Source: Muricoccus nepalensis
Lineage (GTDB): Bacteria > Pseudomonadota > Alphaproteobacteria > Acetobacterales > Acetobacteraceae
Reading direction: 5' to 3'
Assembly (NCBI RefSeq): GCF_006438825.1
Contig: NZ_RCZP01000001.1
Span: 63,056-127,055, forward strand
Length of the DNA: 64,000 nt
A program made the position numbers and the translations under genes. Numbering within the stretch: position 1 is the first letter of the stretch; the number at the start of each line of letters is the position of its first letter. This document shows, in pieces, positions 1 to 10,478 of the stretch. Under the pieces are notes generated by a model. That model was not told the DNA's origin and did no database searches. It was given only the letters and a program-made list of their open reading frames with translations.

Positions 1-234
1 GTCGCCGAGGAAGATCATCCGCGCCCCGGCCAGGCCGCCGGCCGCGACCCGGGACAGCTCCGCCACCCGGGCGAGCGAGGGCGGGTAGTGAAGCCTCTCC
101 GGTCGCGCCTCGCGCGGCATCGGGTCGCGGGGGGGCAGCGCGGCGCAGGCCGGGGCGCCCTCGGCGGGCAGGGCCGCAAGCCCAGCCATCAGGCCGAGCG
201 CCCCGGCGAGGCGGCGGAAGCCGTGGGGCGGCAT
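1..234 (-). CDS. SGNH/GDSL-family hydrolase, N-terminal part (cut by window edge)
   Basis: Only the first 78 codons are present; the gene runs off the left edge. The start ATG follows a strong ribosome binding site (AAGGAGG about 9 bases upstream). Residues 1-26 form a signal peptide: basic MPPHGFRR start, then a Leu/Ala-rich core ending near PAEGAP, so the protein is probably exported. The last residues visible, ARMIFLGD, match the start of block I of SGNH/GDSL hydrolases (hydrophobic strand then GDS with the nucleophile serine), but the serine itself is beyond the edge. Family members are esterases, lipases or carbohydrate deacetylases. It is next to galE on the same strand. Function is inferred from one motif, so moderate confidence. 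Confidence 0.55.
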   Translation of the reverse strand, partial: MPPHGFRRLAGALGLMAGLAALPAEGAPACAALPPRDPMPREARPERLHYPPSLARVAELSRVAAGGLAGARMIFLGD

Positions 235-297
235 GGGCGGGAGAGACCTCCTTGTTGGCGCCTCCCCCTCGCCGCCCCGCGGCGCATGGCCAGGGCC

Positions 298-1308
298 TCA
301 GGCCGCGGCGTCGGAAACCGCGTCCTGGTAGCCGCGGGGATGCTTCTTCCGCCATGCATAGGCCGTGCCGACGATGTCGTCGATCGCGCCGAGCCGGGGC
401 GTCCAGCCGGTGTCGCGCCGCAGCGCCGCGTTGGAGGCGACGAGGACCGGCGGGTCGCCCGCCCGCCGCGGGCCGAGGACGTGGGGCACTGGGCGCCCCG
501 CCGCGCGCTCCACTGCCGCGATGACCTCGAGCACGGAGGCGCCGGTGCCGCTGCCCACGTTGTAGCGGCAGGAGGGGCCGTCCTTCAGCCGGTCGAGCAC
601 CCGCAGATGCGCGTCGGCGAGGTCGGTGACATGGACGTAGTCGCGGATGGCCGTGCCGTCGGGCGTCGCGTAGTCCGTGCCGAAGACGGTGAGCGCGGGG
701 CCGAGGCCGAGCGCCGCGTTCACCGCGTTGGGGATGAGGTGCGTCTCGGGGTTGTGGTCCTCGCCCAGCCGGCCGCCGGGATCGGCGCCGGCCGCGTTGA
801 AGTAGCGCAGCGCCGCCGAGCGCAGCCCGTGCACCCGGTCCGCCCATTCCAGCCCGCGCTCGACCATGAGCTTGGACTCGCCATAGGGCGAGACGGGCGC
901 GAGGGCCTCGTTCTCGTCGATCGGGATGCGGGCGGGCTCGCCGAAGAGCGCGGCGGTGGAGGAGAGCACGAAGCGCCGCACCCCCGCCTTCACCGCGGCG
1001 TCGGCGAGCCAGAGGGAGTTGCCGAGGTTCTCGGCGAGGTAGCGCAGCGGCTCGCGCATGCTCTCGCCGACCAGCGACAGGGCGGCGAAGTGCAGCACGC
1101 CGTCGAAGCGCCAGCCGGCGAGCACCTCCTCCACCTTGCGGCGGTCGGAAAGGTCGCCCACGACGAGTTCCATGCCCGGCTGGACCGCGCCGCGATGCCC
1201 CTGGCGGAGGTCGTCGAGGATCACGACGTCGTCGCCCCGCTCCTGCAGGGCGAGGGCCACATGGCTCCCCACATAGCCGGCGCCGCCGGTCACCAGGTAC
1301 CGTCCCAT
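298..1308 (-). CDS. galE: UDP-glucose 4-epimerase
   Basis: Interconverts UDP-glucose and UDP-galactose in the cytoplasm, feeding polysaccharide synthesis. The 336-residue product has the usual family length. The Rossmann NAD motif GGAGYVG lies at residues 8-14, the catalytic serine/threonine block SST at 116-118, and the Y-x3-K pair at Tyr142 and Lys146. Other GalE signatures follow: RYFNAAGAD, and NPETHLIP with the substrate-binding asparagine region. The ATG at MGRYLVTGG was chosen because it sits at the beginning of the dinucleotide fold and has AGAGG just upstream; an earlier in-frame ATG would add an unconserved extension. It is divergent from a glycosyltransferase and lies upstream of the SGNH gene on the same strand, fitting a role in supplying sugar nucleotides. 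Confidence 0.95.
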   Translation of the reverse strand: MGRYLVTGGAGYVGSHVALALQERGDDVVILDDLRQGHRGAVQPGMELVVGDLSDRRKVEEVLAGWRFDGVLHFAALSLVGESMREPLRYLAENLGNSLWLADAAVKAGVRRFVLSSTAALFGEPARIPIDENEALAPVSPYGESKLMVERGLEWADRVHGLRSAALRYFNAAGADPGGRLGEDHNPETHLIPNAVNAALGLGPALTVFGTDYATPDGTAIRDYVHVTDLADAHLRVLDRLKDGPSCRYNVGSGTGASVLEVIAAVERAAGRPVPHVLGPRRAGDPPVLVASNAALRRDTGWTPRLGAIDDIVGTAYAWRKKHPRGYQDAVSDAAA

Positions 1309-1372
1309 CAATGATCCTCTATGCTCGATGCGCTCAACATTCATCGCGGCGCGGCCATCGGCCGCCCTGGGG

Positions 1373-1408
1373 CTGGACGGCTTCGCGCATCCGTCGGAGA
1401 CCGTCCAG
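1373..1408. promoter_or_regulatory. Inverted repeat between divergent galE and glycosyltransferase
   Basis: CTGGACGG at 1373-1380 is mirrored exactly by CCGTCCAG at 1401-1408, 8-base arms with a 20-base spacer. A further direct copy of GGGGCTGGACG ends immediately before the ATG of the rightward gene at 1441. The position in a 132-base divergent gap suggests an operator or RNA hairpin, but no clear -35/-10 pair was found. Confidence 0.3.
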
Positions 1409-1440
1409 TCACATAACCTAACGCGGGGCGGGGCTGGACG

Positions 1441-2595
1441 ATGCGCATGGGTCGCCTTCTGGTCCTTCTGCCCGGCGAGGGCTTCGGGGAGGCCGGAGCC
1501 TTGGCCCTGCGCGTGGCGGGGGCGGCCGCTGGCCTCGGGGTGGAGGTCGCCGTCGCGGCGCAGGAGCCGGCGCGGGACCGCCTGCGCGCGGGGTCGCCGC
1601 CCGCGGGAGCCCTGGCGCTGGTGGATCCCCCCCTGCCCCGGAACCGCGGTCCCTCGGGCGTGGTCCGGCAGGCGCAGGCCGAGGCCACAAGCGCGGTCCT
1701 CGCCGCCGCGCGGCCGGACGCCGCTCTCCTTTCCCTTCCCTGGCCAGACAGCGGCGCGGGCGCCATGGCGGCGCTGGCCGTGGCCGCGCTGCCGGTCCTC
1801 GTTCTCCTCCATCTGGCCCCCCGCGGCGGTCCCCGGCCGGTCGCGCTCGACGACGCCGCCCTCGCGGACGCGGCGGCGATGCGGGCCGAGTGGGTGGCCG
1901 TCTCCGGGCCGGTCGCGGCGCGGGCGGGGCGGCTGCTCGGCCTGCCGGAGGGGCGGGTCGCGGTCATCCCGCCCGGGGCGGAGCGCCCGCGGCCGGCCGA
2001 CCGCGCCGCCTGCCGGGCCGCGCTGCGGGAGCGGCTCGCGGTGGCAGCGGAGACGCCGGTCGCGCTTCACCTCGGGCCGCTCGAGGCGGCCAAGGGCGCG
2101 GACCGGCTCTTCGGCATCGCCGAGGGCTTCGCGGCCCGCTGCGGCGGCGTCGTCGCCTGCTCCGGGGAAGGCATCCTGGAGGCGGCCCTGCGCGAGCCCG
2201 CGGGCGAGGACTACCCGCTCCGGATGCTCGGCCACGACCGGGACCCGGCCGCGCTGCTCGCGGGGGCGGACCTGCTGGTCCTGCCCTCCCGCCTCGAGGG
2301 GGCGCCCACCACCTTCCTCGAGGCCGCGCTCGCCGGGCTTCCCGTGGCGGCGAGCGAGGAAGCGCTGGAGGCGCTCGGCGCGGAGGCGGAGCGCGTCGCC
2401 GCCCTCGCCGACGGGGACGACGGCCCCGCCATGGCCCGGGCCATGGCGGAATGCCTGGATCGTAGCGGCCCCGCGGCCGGCCGGGCCGAGGCCGCGCGGC
2501 GCCTCGCCCTCACCCAGGACGCCGGGGCCATGACGGCGCGCTACCTCGGGCGGCTGCGTCGGCTGGGCGCGCTTGGCGCGGCGGAGGGCGGGTGA
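1441..2595 (+). CDS. Glycosyltransferase, GT4-like (GT-B fold)
   Basis: A 384-residue protein whose C-terminal half has the GT4 nucleotide-sugar site: an ADLLVLPSRLEGAPTTFLEA block containing the E-x7-E pair, preceded by the expected LHLGPLEAAKGADRL strand-helix. The N-terminal half starts MGRLLVLLPGEGFGEAGALA, as in GT-B enzymes that act on a lipid- or protein-linked acceptor. Donor and acceptor cannot be read from the sequence. An alternative ATG lies two codons downstream (MGRLLV). It is divergent from galE and followed by a large gene of unknown function on the same strand, which suggests a small glycan operon. Confidence 0.75.
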   Translation: MRMGRLLVLLPGEGFGEAGALALRVAGAAAGLGVEVAVAAQEPARDRLRAGSPPAGALALVDPPLPRNRGPSGVVRQAQAEATSAVLAAARPDAALLSLPWPDSGAGAMAALAVAALPVLVLLHLAPRGGPRPVALDDAALADAAAMRAEWVAVSGPVAARAGRLLGLPEGRVAVIPPGAERPRPADRAACRAALRERLAVAAETPVALHLGPLEAAKGADRLFGIAEGFAARCGGVVACSGEGILEAALREPAGEDYPLRMLGHDRDPAALLAGADLLVLPSRLEGAPTTFLEAALAGLPVAASEEALEALGAEAERVAALADGDDGPAMARAMAECLDRSGPAAGRAEAARRLALTQDAGAMTARYLGRLRRLGALGAAEGG

Positions 2596-2671
2596 TACGC
2601 CGCCCCCGCCCGTGGCCCCGCGCGGCGGGCCATCCCGGGCCCGGGGCCCGCTTCGACGAGGTGCCTCTGCC

Positions 2672-4129
2672 TTGATCCCTCGCGCCGCCCCCGCCCACCT
2701 GCCGCGCCTCGCGGAGGGATCGCCCCTCGTCATCGTCTCGGAGGGGGTCGCGGACCCCTCGCCGATCGCCTCCCCGGCGCTGGACGTCTGGATCGCCTCG
2801 GTGCGGGCGGGCGGAATGCTGCTCCACCCGCTCGGCACGCGGGCGCCCGACCCGGCGGAGGCCGCCCCGCTCGCGCAGCCGCCGGCCGGCGCCCTGGCCC
2901 TGGTGGCGCCGGACGCGCGGGTCCTCGCCCCGCTCGCCCGCTGGTGGGAGGGCCCTTCCCTCCGGCCGCCGCCCTACCCGGTGGTGGCCGCGACGGGGGC
3001 CGAGGCCCTGGGCGGGCTGCTCGCCGCGGCGGCGGAGGCGCTCTCCACCGCGTGGCTGCGCGAGGCGGAGCCGCCGCGGCAACGTCCGGCCGAGGAGGAC
3101 GCCGGCCCCGCTGCCTTGCCTCCCGAGGAAGCCTGCGTCGTCGGCGCGGACGGCGCGATCGACTGGGCGGCGGCCCGCGCGATGGAGGGGGGAATCGACC
3201 TCGTCGCCCTCGGGGACGAGGCGCCGCGCCCGCTGCTCCGGGCCCGCCCACGCGGCCGGGCGATCCTCCTCCTGCCCGGCGTCGAGGCCGGCGGGCGCGA
3301 CCGGCTGCGGGTCTCGCTCGCGCATGGCAGCGGGCGCGGGGCGTCGGTGGCCGCCTGGCTTCGCCCGGAGGGAGAGGCGCCGGCGGACCCGGCCGACCTC
3401 CTGCGCGAGGCGCCCGGCGCGGCCTGGACGGGATGGCGGCCGCTGGAGGAGGGCGCCGCCCTTTCCCTGCCCGTCCCGGCCCTCCTCGGCCGCGGCACCC
3501 TTGCGATTGGGCTGCGGGCCGGGGAGGAGGAGGCGGTAGTGGAGGTCGAGGGCGCGGCGCTCTCCGCAGGGGCGGAGGCCGGCGATCCGGCCCCGGCCGA
3601 GGCGGAGAAGTGGGCGCCTCCCTCTGCCCCTTCCGACCCCCGGGAGGTGGCGGCGCCGGAGCCCCCGGCCGTGGCGCCGAACGCCGACGACGCGGTGGCG
3701 GCGACGCAGGAGGGCGTCCGGCTGAAGGGCTACGAGGCGGAGGGGCCGCACCGCCATCTCGACCTTGAGACCCGCAGCCTTGCCGCCGGGGCGGAGCAAT
3801 GGCCGCTGGTCCGGGTGAACATCGCGCCCGGCGAGGGGGGGCCGCGGCTCGAGTTCCGGCTGGGCGCGGAATGGCCGCCCGTGTTCCAGGAATGGCTGGG
3901 GCGGCAGAGCGACCGCTTCGGCCCTCTCCTCCGCGTCGCCGAGGGGGAGGTCGCGGACTTCCTGGATCTCGTCTCCCACCCGCGCGACGCCGCCCTCGTG
4001 CGTGCCCTCCTCGCCGTCCTGCCGGCGGTGGTCGAGGAAGGATGCCGGCAGGCCGGGATCGATCCGGACGCCGCGCCCGAATGGGTGGAGGGCGCGCGGG
4101 CGCTCCGGGCCGCGGCCCGCCCCGCCTGA
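2672..4129 (+). CDS. Protein of unknown function with Pro/Ala-rich linker and conserved-looking C-terminal helical domain
   Basis: I do not firmly recognise this 485-residue protein. The TTG start was chosen because GAGGTG lies 8 bases upstream and because the 33 codons before it (from an ATG at 2573 inside the previous gene) read as low-complexity sequence. Residues 1-125 are hydrophobic alpha/beta-like, the middle (about 200-300) looks like beta strands, about 310-350 is an acidic Ala/Pro/Glu linker, and the last 100 residues form an amphipathic helical domain (LVRVNIAPGEGG to the end). No signal peptide or membrane segment. It resembles from memory the DUF6212-type proteins found beside glycosyltransferases in Acetobacteraceae, unchecked. 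Position after the glycosyltransferase suggests a related role. Confidence 0.6.
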   Translation: MIPRAAPAHLPRLAEGSPLVIVSEGVADPSPIASPALDVWIASVRAGGMLLHPLGTRAPDPAEAAPLAQPPAGALALVAPDARVLAPLARWWEGPSLRPPPYPVVAATGAEALGGLLAAAAEALSTAWLREAEPPRQRPAEEDAGPAALPPEEACVVGADGAIDWAAARAMEGGIDLVALGDEAPRPLLRARPRGRAILLLPGVEAGGRDRLRVSLAHGSGRGASVAAWLRPEGEAPADPADLLREAPGAAWTGWRPLEEGAALSLPVPALLGRGTLAIGLRAGEEEAVVEVEGAALSAGAEAGDPAPAEAEKWAPPSAPSDPREVAAPEPPAVAPNADDAVAATQEGVRLKGYEAEGPHRHLDLETRSLAAGAEQWPLVRVNIAPGEGGPRLEFRLGAEWPPVFQEWLGRQSDRFGPLLRVAEGEVADFLDLVSHPRDAALVRALLAVLPAVVEEGCRQAGIDPDAAPEWVEGARALRAAARPA

Positions 4130-4145
4130 GGCGGGGCGGAGGGGC

Positions 4146-5354
<1,209 letters not shown>

Positions 5355-5423
5355 GTGGGGTCCCCTGCTTCCTTGTCCGGGGGCGCCAGGAAGCGCATCC
5401 CGCGCCCCCTGCCAAGGGGTGCG

Positions 5424-6605
5424 CTAGCGCGGCCGCCGCAGGAGGGCGAGCGCGAGGAGGGAGAGGAGGCCGACGCCCGCGAAGATCCAGAGGGCGCCGA
5501 GCCCCGCGCGCTCCAGCGCCAGCCCGAAGGCGAGCGGCGCGAGCGCCTGCAGCAGCCGCATGGGCGCCAGGATGATGCCCTGCCGCGCGCCGTAGCCGCG
5601 GGCGCCGAAGAGCGCGAGCGGCAGCGTGCCGCGCACGATGGTGAGCAGCCCGTTCCCGGCCCCGTGGACGACGGCGAAGGCGAAGGGGCCGAGCCCGAGG
5701 CCGAGCGCGAGCGCGGCCAGCGGGTGCCCGGCGGTGGCGAGCCGCGCGGTGGTGAGCGGGTGCAGGCGGCGGAGGAGCACCACGTCGAGCACGCGCGCGA
5801 GGACCTGCATGGGCCCGACGAGGCTCGCCGCAGCGAGGGCGACCTCCGCCGAGGCGCCGCTGCGGGCGAGGAGCCCCGGGAGATGCGCCGCCATCGCCGC
5901 GATGTTGAAGCCGGAGCCGGTGAGCGCGACGGCGAGCAGCGCGAGCTGCCCCCAGCCGGCCGCGCCCTCCGGCTCCTCGGTGCTGGGCGCCGCGGCCGGC
6001 GGCGGGGGCGCGGGCGGCACGAGGAGGAGGTGGAGCGGCAGGGCCAGGCCGAGCTGGAGCAGCGCCCAGACCGCGCAGGCGCCGCGCCAGCCGAGCTCCG
6101 CCGCGAGCCAGGTGGTGAGCGGCCAGCCGATGGCGCTCGCGAAGCCCGCCATCATCGCGACCCCCGAGATCGGCCCGCGCGCGTCCTTCCCGTAGAGGCC
6201 CGCGAGGGTCGCGAAGGCCGCGTCGTAGAGGCCGAGCGCCATGCCGAGGCCGAGCAGCCCCCAGCCGAGGAAGAGCACGGCCGGCCAGGCCGGGGGCGCC
6301 ACCGCGAGGGTCAGCAGCCCGGCGGCCAGAGCGAGGTTCGAGCCCGCCAGCACCGACCGGCCGCCGCTGCGGTCGATGACGCGCCCCACCCAGGGACCGA
6401 GCACGGCGGTGAGCAGGAGGGAGGCCGAGAAGGCCCCGAAGATGGCGCTCGGCGGCAGGGCGAAGCTTTCCGCCATCGGCGCGGCGACGATCGCGGGCAG
6501 GTAGTAGGAGCAGGCCCAGGCAAGGGTCTGCGCCGCGCCGAGCGCGCCCACCACCCGGCGCCGGCCGCCGGGGCTCCCCGGCGGGGATGCTTGGGTCCTT
6601 CGCAC
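5424..6605 (-). CDS. MFS transporter
   Basis: A 393-residue integral membrane protein with about 12 hydrophobic segments in two halves separated by a Pro/Ala/Glu loop near residues 200-220 (PPAPPPPAAAPSTEEPEG). The GPWVGRVIDRSGGR loop after the second helix matches the MFS loop 2-3 signature (G-x3-D-R-x-G-x-R). The substrate cannot be inferred; the overall style resembles monocarboxylate/drug-type MFS carriers common in this group. The start is taken as GTG; no strong ribosome binding site is visible. It lies 69 bases downstream, in the opposite reading order, of the thiolase on the same strand, so they may be cotranscribed. Confidence 0.8.
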   Translation of the reverse strand: MRRTQASPPGSPGGRRRVVGALGAAQTLAWACSYYLPAIVAAPMAESFALPPSAIFGAFSASLLLTAVLGPWVGRVIDRSGGRSVLAGSNLALAAGLLTLAVAPPAWPAVLFLGWGLLGLGMALGLYDAAFATLAGLYGKDARGPISGVAMMAGFASAIGWPLTTWLAAELGWRGACAVWALLQLGLALPLHLLLVPPAPPPPAAAPSTEEPEGAAGWGQLALLAVALTGSGFNIAAMAAHLPGLLARSGASAEVALAAASLVGPMQVLARVLDVVLLRRLHPLTTARLATAGHPLAALALGLGLGPFAFAVVHGAGNGLLTIVRGTLPLALFGARGYGARQGIILAPMRLLQALAPLAFGLALERAGLGALWIFAGVGLLSLLALALLRRPR

Positions 6606-6683
6606 CCCGCCATGAAGCGGGAGAAGGCCCGCCCCTTCAAGCCCGCGCGGCCCCGGAGGCGCCCCGGCTCCAGGCGTCGAGGC

Positions 6684-7283
6684 TCAGGCGTCCTGGAGGA
6701 TGGCGCGGGCGAGGCCGCCGCTGCCCCCGGGCGGGCCGAGGCGGAGCGAGAGGCCGGTGCCGACGAGGCGCCGCGCCTCGAGGTCGAGTGCCGCGCGGAG
6801 GCGGTGCACCGCCGCGGCGGGCACCGCGGCGGTCCAGGAGGACGGGGCCGCGCCGGGAGTGGGGAGCACCGCCGCCCGCGCCGCGCTGGCCAGGATGGCC
6901 TCGACCCGCTGGCCGATCAGGTGGCGCCGCGCCGCGCGGGCGGGCCCGGCGCCGGCGCCGCCCGCCAGGCCCTCGTCCCCGTCGCGCAGCCAGGCGGCGT
7001 GGCCGGCCGCGTCCTCGTGCAGCTCGATGCCGAGCTCCCGGCACCCCCCGATGGCGTGCAGCGCCGCGGCCAGCCGGGCCTCGCGCGCGACGAGCCAGGC
7101 GCGGAGCTCAGGCAGGCCGGCGAAGGCGAGTGGCTCGGGCAGGCGGAGGGCGCTCGGCGGAAGCGGCCCGGCGCCCTCCGGCCCCGCGACGAGCCCCGCG
7201 ATGCGCCCGACGCGGACGGCGGGCCGGTTGGGCGCCTTGCGCAGGCCGATGCCGACCAGGAGGACGGGCGTTGACAATTCCAT
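6684..7283 (-). CDS. Unknown protein with weak GvpL/GvpF-like layout
   Basis: 199 residues, no signal peptide or membrane helix. The ATG at [14 protein letters not shown] was chosen because the frame upstream codes for low-complexity shadow sequence. I do not recognise it with certainty. The order of elements (an ARL-rich helix, then [10 protein letters not shown], an Arg-rich helix, [22 protein letters not shown], and a closing [10 protein letters not shown]) resembles the GvpF/GvpL gas-vesicle family, where the last element reads GPWPPYSF; here the aromatic residues are replaced by Gly/Ser. No other gvp genes are present. It could equally be a lineage-specific protein. It is divergent from the ugp operon. 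Confidence 0.55.
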   Translation of the reverse strand: MELSTPVLLVGIGLRKAPNRPAVRVGRIAGLVAGPEGAGPLPPSALRLPEPLAFAGLPELRAWLVAREARLAAALHAIGGCRELGIELHEDAAGHAAWLRDGDEGLAGGAGAGPARAARRHLIGQRVEAILASAARAAVLPTPGAAPSSWTAAVPAAAVHRLRAALDLEARRLVGTGLSLRLGPPGGSGGLARAILQDA

Positions 7284-7551
7284 CCCCTCATCCTGCCGGG
7301 AGAAGGGTGAACGGGCTCTTGATGACCGCCCTTCCACATACGGTGACGTGCCTTCCACAATCCCCCCGGCCGGCTGTAGTCTGCCCCGGCGGGCCCGGAC
7401 GGCGCGCCAAGGCCGCCGGGAGGGGCAGCGCCCGGGGGCGCCCGCCCCGCTTTCCCGGCGGGGCACCGGCGGCGGGGGCCTTCCCCGCCCCCCGCAACAC
7501 CTGACAGGCTGGCGCCGCGCGGGGCATCCCGCCGGCGCGGGAGAGGGCGCG
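7284..7551 (+). promoter_or_regulatory. Divergent leader region upstream of ugpAEC
   Basis: 268 non-coding bases. The octamer CTTCCACA occurs twice about 22 bases apart near 7330-7360, and TGTAGT near 7376 sits about 16 bases after the second TTCCAC, giving a possible but weak sigma-70 promoter. A hairpin with GGCGGGG at 7471-7477 and CCCCGCC at 7483-7489 lies in the probable leader, about 60 bases before the ugpA ATG. Pho-box-like or other known operators were not recognised. Confidence 0.3.
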
Positions 7552-8433
7552 ATGAGGAAAAAGGTCATCTTTCGCGGCAGGGTCCTGCCCCTCGCGCTGC
7601 TGGCGCCGCAGCTTGCCATCACCGTCGTCTTCTTCTTCTGGCCGGCCGGGCGGGCGATCTACCAGTCGCTCCTGCGCGAGGACGCCTTCGGGCTCTCCCA
7701 GGAATTCGTGGGGCTGGAGAACTTCCGGGAGGTGCTCACGGACCCGAACTGGCTCAACGCCGCGATGAACAGCCTTGTCTTCTCCGGCTGCGTGGCGGGG
7801 CTGGCCCTCGGGCTGTCGCTCTTCCTCGCGGTGCAGGCGGACAAGTCGCTGCGGGGGGTCACGGTCTACCGCAGCCTGCTGATCTGGCCCTACGCGGTCG
7901 CCCCGGCGGTCGCGGCCGTGCTCTGGCTCTTCCTGTTCCAGCCGCAGGTGGGGCTGATCGGGCGCTGGCTGAACGCGGTCGGCGTCGCCTGGGACTACCG
8001 GCTGAACGGCACCCACGCGATGATCCTCATCATCGTGGCCGCGGCCTGGAAGCAGATCGCCTACAACTTCATCTTCTTCCTCGCGGGCCTGCAGTCTATC
8101 CCCGCGAGCGTGCTGGAGGCGGCGGCGATCGACGGCGCGCGGCCGGCGCGGCGCTTCTGGTCCATCATCTTCCCGCTGCTCTCGCCGACGACCTTCTTCC
8201 TCCTCGTCGTCAACCTCACCTACGCGTTCTTCGAGACCTTCGGGATCATCCACGCGCTCACCAGCGGCGGGCCGGGCCAGGCGACGGAGACGCTCATCTA
8301 CAAGGTCTACGTGGACGGGGTGCAGAACCTCAACCTCGGCCTCTCCTCGGCGCAGAGCGTCATCCTGATGGTGCTGGTGATCGGCCTCACCGCCGTGCAG
8401 TTCCGCGCCGTCGAGAAGAAGGTGCACTACTGA
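7552..8433 (+). CDS. ugpA: sn-Glycerol-3-phosphate ABC transporter permease UgpA
   Basis: Inner-membrane permease subunit, 293 residues with six predicted membrane helices. It carries the binding-protein-dependent transport (EAA) loop as [22 protein letters not shown]. Blocks such as [42 protein letters not shown] and the C-terminal [12 protein letters not shown] are those I know from UgpA. The ATG is preceded by GGAGAGGG. The stop overlaps the ugpE start by one base (TGATG), so the two subunits should be translationally coupled. The usual periplasmic receptor gene ugpB is not upstream: the neighbour is on the other strand. Confidence 0.9.
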   Translation: MRKKVIFRGRVLPLALLAPQLAITVVFFFWPAGRAIYQSLLREDAFGLSQEFVGLENFREVLTDPNWLNAAMNSLVFSGCVAGLALGLSLFLAVQADKSLRGVTVYRSLLIWPYAVAPAVAAVLWLFLFQPQVGLIGRWLNAVGVAWDYRLNGTHAMILIIVAAAWKQIAYNFIFFLAGLQSIPASVLEAAAIDGARPARRFWSIIFPLLSPTTFFLLVVNLTYAFFETFGIIHALTSGGPGQATETLIYKVYVDGVQNLNLGLSSAQSVILMVLVIGLTAVQFRAVEKKVHY

Positions 8434-9353
8434 TGGAGGGAACCGCGATCCCGGCGGCGGCGCCGCTCGCCGAGCCGATCCGCGACGACGCGCTGTTCCG
8501 GGCCACGCGCCGGCGGCGGGTGCTCTCCCGCCTGCTCGCGCACGGCGCGCTGCTGCTCGGGGTGCTGATCGTCGCCTTCCCGATCTACATGACCATCGTC
8601 GGCTCCACCCACGACGCCGGCACCATCGGGCGCGGCGACGTGCCCCTGCTGCCGGGCGCGCACGCGCTGGAGAACTACGCGACAGCCTGGAACGAGGGGG
8701 GCGGGCGGACCCACACCACCCCGGCCTCCACCATGCTGGTCAACAGCCTTATCATGGCCGTCGCCATCGCAGTCGGTAAGATCGCGATCTCGATCCTCTC
8801 GGCCTACGCGGTGGTGTTCTTCTCCTTCCCCGGGCGGATGCTCGCCTTCTGGGCGATCTTCATCACGCTGATGCTGCCGGTGGAGGTGCGGATCATCCCG
8901 ACCTTCCAGGTGATCGTGGACCTGCAGCTCGGCAACACCTGGCCGGGGCTGGTGATCCCGCTGATCGCCTCGGCGACGGCGACCCTGCTCTTCCGCCAGT
9001 TCTTCCTCACCATTCCCGACGAGTTCGTCGAGGCCGCGAAGATCGACGGCGCGGGGCCGCTGCGCTTCCTCAAGGACGTCGTGCTGCCGCTGTCGCTGAC
9101 GAACATCGCCGCGCTCTTCGTCATCCTCTTCATCTACGGCTGGAACCAGTATCTCTGGCCGCTGCTCATCATCAACGACCGCTCGATGGAGACGATCGTC
9201 GTCGGCCTGTCCAAGATGATCGGGCGGGGCGACTCCCAGAACGAGTGGAACACCATCATGGCCACCGCCGTGCTGGCCCTCCTGCCCCCCGTGCTCGTGG
9301 TGGCGCTGATGCAGCGCTGGTTCGTGCGCGGCCTGACCGAGACCGAGAAATAG
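8433..9353 (+). CDS. ugpE: sn-Glycerol-3-phosphate ABC transporter permease UgpE
   Basis: Second permease subunit, 306 residues. It has an N-terminal cytoplasmic extension of about 33 residues and six predicted membrane helices. The EAA loop reads [21 protein letters not shown]. The region after helix 1 ([26 protein letters not shown]) and the [24 protein letters not shown] block match UgpE. With UgpA it would form the translocation channel energised by UgpC. The ATG shares its A with the ugpA stop codon. Confidence 0.9.
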   Translation: MEGTAIPAAAPLAEPIRDDALFRATRRRRVLSRLLAHGALLLGVLIVAFPIYMTIVGSTHDAGTIGRGDVPLLPGAHALENYATAWNEGGGRTHTTPASTMLVNSLIMAVAIAVGKIAISILSAYAVVFFSFPGRMLAFWAIFITLMLPVEVRIIPTFQVIVDLQLGNTWPGLVIPLIASATATLLFRQFFLTIPDEFVEAAKIDGAGPLRFLKDVVLPLSLTNIAALFVILFIYGWNQYLWPLLIINDRSMETIVVGLSKMIGRGDSQNEWNTIMATAVLALLPPVLVVALMQRWFVRGLTETEK

Positions 9354-9357
9354 CCCC

Positions 9358-10425
9358 ATGGCCACCCTCTCCCTCCGCGACGTGAAGAAATCCTTCGGCG
9401 CCACCACGGTGCTGCACGGCATCGACCTCGAGGTGGCTGACGGCGAGCTCGTGGTGATCGTCGGCGCCTCCGGCTGCGGCAAGTCCACCCTGCTGCGCAT
9501 CGTCGCCGGGCTGGAGACGCCGAGCTCCGGCCAGGTCGTCATCAACGGGCGCGACGTGACGGGGCTGGAGCCGGCGGACCGGGACGTCGCCATGGTGTTC
9601 CAGAACTACGCGCTCTACCCGCACATGACGGTCTTCGCGAACATGGCCTACGGGCTGAAGATTCGGGGCATGGGGCGCGCGGAGATACAGCGCCGCGTCG
9701 CGGCCGCGGCCGAGATCCTGGGCATCGGGCCGCTGCTGGAGCGCCGGCCGAAGCAGCTCTCGGGCGGGCAGCGCCAGCGGGTCGCCATGGGGCGGGCCAT
9801 CGTGCGCGAGCCCGCGCTGTTCCTCTTCGACGAGCCGCTGTCGAACCTCGACGCGAAGCTCCGCGTGCAGATGCGCGCCGAGATCCGGCGCCTCCAGCGG
9901 CGCCTCGGCGTCACCTCGCTGTTCGTCACGCACGACCAGGTGGAGGCGATGACGCTCGGCGACCGCCTGGTCGTGATGAACGCCGGGCGCCCGGCGCAGG
10001 TGGCGCCGCCGATGGAGATCTTCTCCCGCCCCGCCGACACCTACGTCGCGGGCTTCATCGGCAGCCCCGCGATGAACTTCATCCCGGCCTCGCTCGACGA
10101 GGGCAACGGGGCCGCCCGGCTGCCGGACGGCACGCTCATCCCCTTCGCGGACGGGCCCCGCCCGGGGGCGGCCGGCATGCCCATCACCCTCGGGCTGCGC
10201 CCCGAGCACGTCGAGCCCGGCGACGGCCCGGGCTCCATCCCGCTCACGGTCGAGCTGATCGAGCCGCTGGGCTCCGAGACCGTGGTGCACGGCCGCTCGG
10301 CCGGCGGCATGGCGGTCACCGCGCGGATGCCCGGCGCCTTCCTCGGCGACCGGCTGCCGGTGCGCCTGCCGCCCGCGCACCTGCACGTCTTCGACGCCGA
10401 CACGGGGCGCCGCCTCGATCCGTAA
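9358..10425 (+). CDS. ugpC: sn-Glycerol-3-phosphate ABC transporter ATPase UgpC
   Basis: ATPase subunit on the cytoplasmic face of the membrane, 355 residues. Walker [10 protein letters not shown] at 36-44, Q-loop Gln82, signature LSGGQ at 134-138, Walker B with Asp158-Glu159, and switch His192. The C-terminal third is the TOBE/OB-fold domain of the MalK-type (CUT1) importers, ending [17 protein letters not shown], as in UgpC. It starts four bases after ugpE, completing a permease-permease-ATPase operon. The ATPase may be shared with other CUT1 importers, as is known for MsmX/MalK relatives. Confidence 0.9.
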   Translation: MATLSLRDVKKSFGATTVLHGIDLEVADGELVVIVGASGCGKSTLLRIVAGLETPSSGQVVINGRDVTGLEPADRDVAMVFQNYALYPHMTVFANMAYGLKIRGMGRAEIQRRVAAAAEILGIGPLLERRPKQLSGGQRQRVAMGRAIVREPALFLFDEPLSNLDAKLRVQMRAEIRRLQRRLGVTSLFVTHDQVEAMTLGDRLVVMNAGRPAQVAPPMEIFSRPADTYVAGFIGSPAMNFIPASLDEGNGAARLPDGTLIPFADGPRPGAAGMPITLGLRPEHVEPGDGPGSIPLTVELIEPLGSETVVHGRSAGGMAVTARMPGAFLGDRLPVRLPPAHLHVFDADTGRRLDP

Positions 10426-10478
10426 CCGCGGACACGAACCCCTTCCGGCGGGCGCCCTCTCCCGCTAACCCATCCGCC

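Noticed and set aside
298-2838. 846-codon minus-strand frame containing galE
   Set aside because: Only the part from the ATG at 1308 is GalE; the rest is antisense to the glycosyltransferase and unknown-function genes.
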